Part shown: positions 60,074 to 64,000 of the stretch, piece after piece
Numbering within the stretch: position 1 is the stretch's first letter
Layout: the number at the start of each line of letters is the position of its first letter
From: Marinobacter adhaerens HP15
GTDB lineage: Bacteria; Pseudomonadota; Gammaproteobacteria; Pseudomonadales; Oleiphilaceae
Assembly: GCF_000166295.1 (NCBI RefSeq)
Contig: NC_017506.1
Span: 2,046,001-2,110,000 of the forward strand
Length of the DNA: 64,000 nt
Direction of reading: 5' to 3'
The notes under the pieces: generated by a model
Databases searched by the model: none
What the model was told of the DNA's origin: nothing
The model's input: the letters and a program-made list of their open reading frames with translations, nothing else
Made by a program: the position numbers and the translations under genes

Positions 60074-60415
60074 ATGCTGACACCCGAACCAGTGCGCCGA
60101 GATGAAGATGGATTCTGGACCCACACTGCATTCAATGAACTATTCGGAGACCGAGAAATCATCCCGAAGGAAGAGTGGAAAGCGTGGTGCGAAGACCAGA
60201 ACATTGAGATCTCCACGTCTCAAATGGAATACGAGTTAAATGAAGACCACCCCGCCTTTATCAGCCATTTCGATGAAGGCAACGCTGGGTGCATAGGCTG
60301 GACTCCCGAACCTCCAAGCGAAGATTGGTACATGCTCAGTATCCATGACACCGAGGACGGCCCGGTTGTGATCTGGTACCGGGAAATTCCAGAACAGGAG
60401 GGGCTCAGGCTATGA
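60074..60415 (+). CDS. Hypothetical acidic early protein
   Basis: The 113-residue product is very acidic (TSQMEYELNEDHPAFISHFD; GPVVIWYREIPEQEG) and rich in tryptophan. Acidic phage proteins of this size are sometimes DNA mimics, but nothing direct supports that here. ATG with AAGGAGG upstream. Confidence 0.6.
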   Translation: MLTPEPVRRDEDGFWTHTAFNELFGDREIIPKEEWKAWCEDQNIEISTSQMEYELNEDHPAFISHFDEGNAGCIGWTPEPPSEDWYMLSIHDTEDGPVVIWYREIPEQEGLRL

Positions 60416-60843
60416 GTAACGCCTATCGGGATACCAGACACGTACCGCTCGAAAAAATCATCACAAGGCTTAAGGAACTGGCTGATGCAATTACCAGGGG
60501 CGGTGAATCAAGAGACCGCGAATTCACCATGAGAATCCCTGCCGAGTGCGATCGCGATGCCGACCTGGTGATTGCTGAAGCCGCCACTCGCCTGCAGCAG
60601 CTGGAGGCTGCAAACCGAGACCTGCAAGCCTGGTTCGATGATGCCAGAGCCGAGGCCGAGAAAGCCCAGAAACGCATCGAAGACCTGGAAAATGTAGCCA
60701 CCAGCATCCGCCGGGATCTCAAGCTCAGAGCAGAACCAGATTGGGACGGCAGCGGCCAGCAGGTAGTGAACCTTTCCGCCAGCATCTGGGATGAGCTTAA
60801 CTGCGTGCTGGACATCAAAGGCAACAGGCCGGAGGGCAAGTGA
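60412..60843 (+). CDS. Coiled-coil early protein
   Basis: The 143-residue product has a coiled coil (residues 55-105: AATRLQQLEAANRDLQAWFD; AEAEKAQKRIEDLENVA) and an acidic end. It overlaps its neighbours by 4 and 1 bp. No family recognised. Confidence 0.62.
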   Translation: MSNAYRDTRHVPLEKIITRLKELADAITRGGESRDREFTMRIPAECDRDADLVIAEAATRLQQLEAANRDLQAWFDDARAEAEKAQKRIEDLENVATSIRRDLKLRAEPDWDGSGQQVVNLSASIWDELNCVLDIKGNRPEGK

Positions 60844-60971
60844 TGTCGCTACGACTTTGGCTGTTGGCAACGGTTCTTGGAACCCTTGGAGGCTTTGGTG
60901 TCGGCCAGGTTATTGAAACCGAGCAGCGAGAGTACCTTCAGGAGCAAACAAAGGAATGTGGTTATGAGTGA
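60843..60971 (+). CDS. Small single-pass membrane protein
   Basis: The 42-residue product (SLRLWLLATVLGTLGGFGVG, then a polar Glu/Gln tail) shares a base with the previous stop and overlaps the next gene by 8 bp, which supports translation. Function unknown. Confidence 0.6.
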   Translation: MSLRLWLLATVLGTLGGFGVGQVIETEQREYLQEQTKECGYE

Positions 60972-61449
60972 CTTCACCCAACTCCCAAAAAACATAGCCA
61001 ACTGCATGGAACGCGCCGGAGCTCCCTTGTCAGAAGACCAGCGCCTTCTCCTGGTTGGCTATCTGGCACCTTTCCAGCAAGAACTGGAGCAAAGCAAATC
61101 TGGAGACGCTGAGAAAATCTCAAGCCTGAAAATCGACTTGGCCGAGTCATCAGCCGAAATATTGGAAATGGCCAACTGCCTGGCTGAATGCCTGGAAGAC
61201 ATCAACCAAGCCATAAACGCAACAATGCGATCTGGAAATGGCGGGAAACTCTGGATAGACGGTAAAGAACTTTCGACTCATGAGGTGGCAGATCGACTTG
61301 AAAACCTGATGATAAAGCGGGATCGAATCCTTAAAGCCTTGCATCCGCTCAGAGAACACAAGCAATGCACCTACCCAGACTGCCAATGCCCTTTCGACAT
61401 GGGCCCCGACCACCAGTGCCTGAAAGGCCTCCCTGTGATCCGCAAGTAG
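60964..61449 (+). CDS. Early protein with coiled coil and C-terminal cysteines
   Basis: The 161-residue product has helices (EDQRLLLVGYLAPFQQELEQ; EKISSLKIDLAESSAEILEM) and a cysteine cluster (CTYPDCQCPFDMGPDHQC) near residues 137-154 that could bind zinc. No family recognised. It directly precedes xis and int. Confidence 0.62.
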   Translation: MSDFTQLPKNIANCMERAGAPLSEDQRLLLVGYLAPFQQELEQSKSGDAEKISSLKIDLAESSAEILEMANCLAECLEDINQAINATMRSGNGGKLWIDGKELSTHEVADRLENLMIKRDRILKALHPLREHKQCTYPDCQCPFDMGPDHQCLKGLPVIRK

Positions 61450-61462
61450 CGAGGTAACTACT

Positions 61463-61666
61463 ATGGCCAAGCTCAAACCTCTGGAAAAATGGAGAGAGGA
61501 AACCTTCGAGGAACCCGGCCCGTCCATGCGAGTGGTTTACAAGTGGGCCAATGAGGGCCACATTCCAGGAGCACGCAAAATCGGCGGGCTCTGGTTCGTG
61601 GATCCAGACAAAAGCAAGATGGCAACCGGCAATCCGCTGGTCGACAAGGTACTGCAGGCAAACTGA
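61463..61666 (+). CDS. Excisionase (Xis-like)
   Basis: The 67-residue product has a MerR-like winged helix (SMRVVYKWANEGHIPGARKI, then GGLWFVDPDKSK), typical of recombination directionality factors. It shares a base with the int start. It would bend attachment DNA and favour excision. Confidence 0.85.
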   Translation: MAKLKPLEKWREETFEEPGPSMRVVYKWANEGHIPGARKIGGLWFVDPDKSKMATGNPLVDKVLQAN

Positions 61667-62787
61667 TGGCACCAAGAAAGCGGCTCAAAAAGAACAAGGA
61701 TCTGGTAGAGAACCTCTACGGTAGCACTAAGAACGGCGTTACATACTACCAGTACAAGCACCCGGTCACCGGCCAATATCATTCCATGGGCACCAACAAA
61801 CAGGAAGCCAACGCGGCCGCTCGCCAGCTGAACAGCATATTGATTCCGGAGCGCAACTTGGTGGCTCAGGTAATGGGCACCGCGGATAAAGACATCAACC
61901 ACCTCATCTACCGGTACCGCAAAGAGCTGCTACCCACCAAAGGACTGGCATCGGGAACTGAGAAGATCCTCGATTACAGACTCAAACGTATTGAGCGCGA
62001 CCTGGGCAACAAGCTGATTGACGAAATGGACGTGCAGACAGTTGCCGAGTACCTTGATGACAACTTCGAACGCGATGCCTACATAAAGCACCGGGCCACG
62101 CTGATCGAACTGTTCCGCTTTGCCATCAACAAAGGCCTCTACCCGCTCGAAATGAGCAACCCGGCAGAGGTTACCTATGCCAAGTCAGAATACGAGAAAG
62201 CCCGCCGCCGCCTCACCCTGGAACAGTTTTGGGAGATCCACGCCAAAGCCGAACCGTGGATGCAGAACGCCATGGAAATCGCCCTGATCACCCTGCAGGG
62301 GCGCGCGGAAGTGATCAATATGAAGTTCTCTGATTACCAGGACAAAGTTCTGAAGGTGGTTAGGCAGAAGTCCAGCAAGCACGAACACTCGCACCTTATG
62401 ATCCACTGCCCCCAGCTGGAGGAGATCGTCACCCGGGCCAGGCAATCAAAGATCGCCAGCCCCTACATCATCCACCGACGGCCAGAGCGCAAAGTGGAAG
62501 CCGAAGGCCGCGACCACTGGACCAAGCTCACACCCAACACCTTCACCGCCGAGTTCCGCAAAACCCGGGACAAGTGCGAAAGCTTCAAAAACGTGCCCAG
62601 GCAACACCGCCCAACCTTCCACGAGATCCGCGCCCTGGGCTCATGGCTCTACAAAAAGCAGGGGTTCGACAACGAAACGTACATCCAGCCGCTGATGGCG
62701 CATGCCGATGGAAAGATGACAGAGCATTATCAGCAGGGGCATGAGCAGCGGTGGGTAAAGGTCGAGGCGGGTTTGAAAATCAAATAA
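61666..62787 (+). CDS. int: Tyrosine integrase
   Basis: The 373-residue lambda-like recombinase has an N-terminal arm-binding domain (residues 1-60), a core-binding domain (70-170) and a catalytic domain with Arg213 (QGRAEVINM), Lys235 (VRQKSSKHE), His319-x2-Arg322 (FHEIRALG), His346 (LMAHADGK) and nucleophile Tyr355 (TEHYQQ). The full set is present, so it should be active. It points outward; attP should lie just after its stop. Confidence 0.95.
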   Translation: MAPRKRLKKNKDLVENLYGSTKNGVTYYQYKHPVTGQYHSMGTNKQEANAAARQLNSILIPERNLVAQVMGTADKDINHLIYRYRKELLPTKGLASGTEKILDYRLKRIERDLGNKLIDEMDVQTVAEYLDDNFERDAYIKHRATLIELFRFAINKGLYPLEMSNPAEVTYAKSEYEKARRRLTLEQFWEIHAKAEPWMQNAMEIALITLQGRAEVINMKFSDYQDKVLKVVRQKSSKHEHSHLMIHCPQLEEIVTRARQSKIASPYIIHRRPERKVEAEGRDHWTKLTPNTFTAEFRKTRDKCESFKNVPRQHRPTFHEIRALGSWLYKKQGFDNETYIQPLMAHADGKMTEHYQQGHEQRWVKVEAGLKIK

Positions 62788-62875
62788 CAGCGGAACTCTT
62801 TGGTAACCCTTTCGTCTAAGCTTGTAGTAAAAAGCTAGCAAGGTATTTAAATTACCTATACAGTATCTGCACCTA

Positions 62876-62904
62876 TTGCTTAATTAATACACAATAACTA
62901 AGAT
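62876..62904 (+). promoter_or_regulatory. Predicted promoter of the right-edge gene pair
   Basis: TTGCTT (62876-62881), 17 bp AT-rich spacer, TAAGAT (62899-62904). A start about 7 bp on would lie only 8-9 bp before the ATG at 62919, giving a near-leaderless message. No ribosome site is visible. Confidence 0.55.
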
Positions 62905-62918
62905 ACAGCCCGTTTTTG

Positions 62919-63446
62919 ATGGACTACGAGAAAGCCCTTAAGGATATTCCGGCGCCGGCACCAGGTAATCGCAAAGCACTTTGTTACCTTCAGATACACC
63001 CTGATACCGTTGCGACCTACGCAAATGCTGGCAAGCGCACTAAGCTGTTTGAAATGCTTTATAACGTTTGCGGCATTGTTCCACCGGTTCCGAATATTGG
63101 CTTTCACGAACAGGAACACGTTTTTCCTGATCACCATGGCGGCGTGAAGCACGCTTGCAGTCTCTTCCAGGGGATCAACCGTCCCTACAAGGATAATGGT
63201 CGAGATGGTGAGATTTTCGTATATATCGTCAAACCCAAGTTTTTTTACGAGTACATCGCACACATGGTGTGCGTGGCTCAAAGGCAGGAAGTTCCAGAAG
63301 ACGCACTTTTTGCCATTTATGTGAATTTTGAAGATCCCGACTACAATGATGGAGTAATCCTTGGCTGGGAGTGGATCCCAGCAGATACTCAAGATTGCTA
63401 CCTCCCGGAAGATCATGAAGAAAGGTATGAGAAGAGGGTTTGGTAA
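62919..63446 (+). CDS. Unknown protein next to the integrase
   Basis: The 175-residue product begins MDYEKALKDIPAPAPGNRKA and contains an aromatic, His-rich middle (FHEQEHVFPDHHGGVKHACS) and an acidic end. It has no family I recognise. Codon use and base composition are less GC-rich than the early operon. It forms, with the following gene, a unit with its own promoter and terminator beside int, where phages often carry defence or conversion genes. That role is only an inference from location. Confidence 0.65.
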   Translation: MDYEKALKDIPAPAPGNRKALCYLQIHPDTVATYANAGKRTKLFEMLYNVCGIVPPVPNIGFHEQEHVFPDHHGGVKHACSLFQGINRPYKDNGRDGEIFVYIVKPKFFYEYIAHMVCVAQRQEVPEDALFAIYVNFEDPDYNDGVILGWEWIPADTQDCYLPEDHEERYEKRVW

Positions 63447-63859
63447 TGGAAACGCTTAATACTGTTCTGGATAGAGCATTCAACGTCTCACTGGCCGAGG
63501 CCTTCGAGGCGAAAGCAACCTACAACGCCCCAATGGATTGTGTTGAATACGTGAACTCAGATGAGTTTGCACTGGCTGTTCGTATTGATGGTTTCCTTAC
63601 CTTGTACAAAGATAAGACTCGCCAGCGAGTGATTGGCTTTAAGTGCAAAGGTTTCCGTTACATTTTTGAGCGCGTGCGTGAGCAGCACCCTGAAATTGCT
63701 GAATGCCATTTCATTCCGATGATTCGAATCATCGAGGCAGCGCTATCGTACGCCGGTGACGAACTGTTTGAAGGCAAGCGTGCAGCCTACGAGCAGGCTC
63801 GTGAAATTGCCGACCGGGAAAACGTTCAGATTGAGTGCCCCGAACTCAAAGCTGCGTAA
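63446..63859 (+). CDS. Unknown protein, second gene of the right-edge pair
   Basis: The 137-residue product (ETLNTVLDRAFNVSLAEAFE; YIFERVREQHPEIAECHFIP) has a mixed N-terminal part and long C-terminal helices. Its ATG shares a base with the previous stop (TAATG), so the two are coupled; a TTG 6 bp upstream is also possible. No family recognised. A strong terminator follows. Confidence 0.65.
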   Translation: METLNTVLDRAFNVSLAEAFEAKATYNAPMDCVEYVNSDEFALAVRIDGFLTLYKDKTRQRVIGFKCKGFRYIFERVREQHPEIAECHFIPMIRIIEAALSYAGDELFEGKRAAYEQAREIADRENVQIECPELKAA

Positions 63860-63876
63860 CGGTCACAAGATTGTAA

Positions 63877-63904
63877 AAACCAGGCCACAGTGCCTGGTTT
63901 TTTT
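63877..63904 (+). terminator. Terminator of the right-edge gene pair
   Basis: AAACCAGGC/GCCTGGTTT with a 6-nt loop and a run of T residues, 17 bp after the stop. The remaining 96 bp to the edge hold no gene that could be supported. Confidence 0.88.
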
Positions 63905-64000
63905 ATGCCCGAAATTTCCAGATATACAGTGCGCAATGCGTTGATTTATATAGTCTGCAAAGTCTGCGTTTAAGGCGAGCGATCTAAGATAGTTTTTATA

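Larger units (their letters stand above)
22041..62804. mobile_element. Lambda-like siphovirus prophage (ends approximate)
   Basis: The gene order matches lambda in mirror image: int, xis, early operon, cI, cro, replication, Q, lysis, Nu1-A-W-B-C-D-E, tail. All structural modules are full length, with no transposon or frameshift seen except the expected tail-chaperone slip site. The boundaries are unproven: the left end is somewhere between the tRNA and 22041. The right end is set just after int, at a 10-bp repeat ACTCTTTGGT (62795-62804) also found at 21734-21743, which may be chance. Confidence 0.85.

Noticed and set aside
22041..62804. Insertion sequences or transposases within the prophage
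   Set aside because: None found; no transposase-like protein or terminal inverted repeats, so the prophage appears uninterrupted.
63951..63968. AGTCTGC repeated at the right edge, resembling the repeats at 40660-40686
   Set aside because: Only 8-9 bp shared, in unrelated contexts; not enough to call an attachment or packaging site.

Overview
The window looks like chromosome of a marine gammaproteobacterium, most likely Marinobacter or a close relative. That is an inference from gene content (an acnD/prpF-type propionate operon, OpgD, GalU, YceI, a secreted lipase) and moderately GC-rich codon use; no taxonomic marker is present. Positions 1-20585 are host backbone. From about 21-22 kb to about 62.8 kb lies a complete-looking lambda-like siphovirus prophage. 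The last 1.2 kb holds a small two-gene cassette just outside the integrase.

Host part. On the minus strand, gntR-prpB-prpC-acnD-prpF-prpD form a methylcitrate-cycle operon for propionyl-CoA use; prpD runs off the left edge. Three copies of an ATTGT-NN-ACAAT inverted repeat precede the regulator. Then come a Tat-type periplasmic glucan protein (OpgD) and galU. Positions 10309-16359 carry an unusual group: a RibD-type reductase, a membrane flippase-like protein, a glycosyltransferase fused to a methyltransferase, a PTPS/QueD-like protein lacking the usual catalytic residues, a BchC-like dehydrogenase and a CDP-alcohol phosphatidyltransferase. It reads as an uncharacterised pathway to a glycosylated pterin- or pyrimidine-derived product. 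YceI, an exported protein of unknown function, a secreted lipase, an EamA transporter and tRNA-Val(GAC) follow.

Prophage. The map is lambda in mirror image. Reading right to left: int and xis (61.5-62.8 kb); a plus-strand early operon of about 25 small genes (51.6-61.4 kb); a CI-like repressor and divergent cro (50 kb); a TOPRIM primase and SF3 helicase next to an iteron array (47-50 kb); a Q-type antiterminator with a predicted late promoter and leader terminator (46.6-47.1 kb); lysis genes (M23 endolysin, two holin-like proteins, nested Rz/Rz1); four accessory adhesion/fibre-like genes; then Nu1, A, W, B, C with nested scaffold, D, E and the tail genes to 22041. The tail chaperone has a lambda-type -1 frameshift site. 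Two extra genes (29391 and 36090), each with its own terminator, sit inside the late operon. The cro promoter and the early-operon promoter share the same core and operator elements, so one repressor probably controls both.

Limits. No copy of the tRNA 3' end is found beyond the integrase, so the attachment sites are unresolved: the right end may be just after int (a 10-bp direct repeat is the only candidate) or beyond the window. Many early genes are conserved-looking but unrecognised, and are described without assigning a function.
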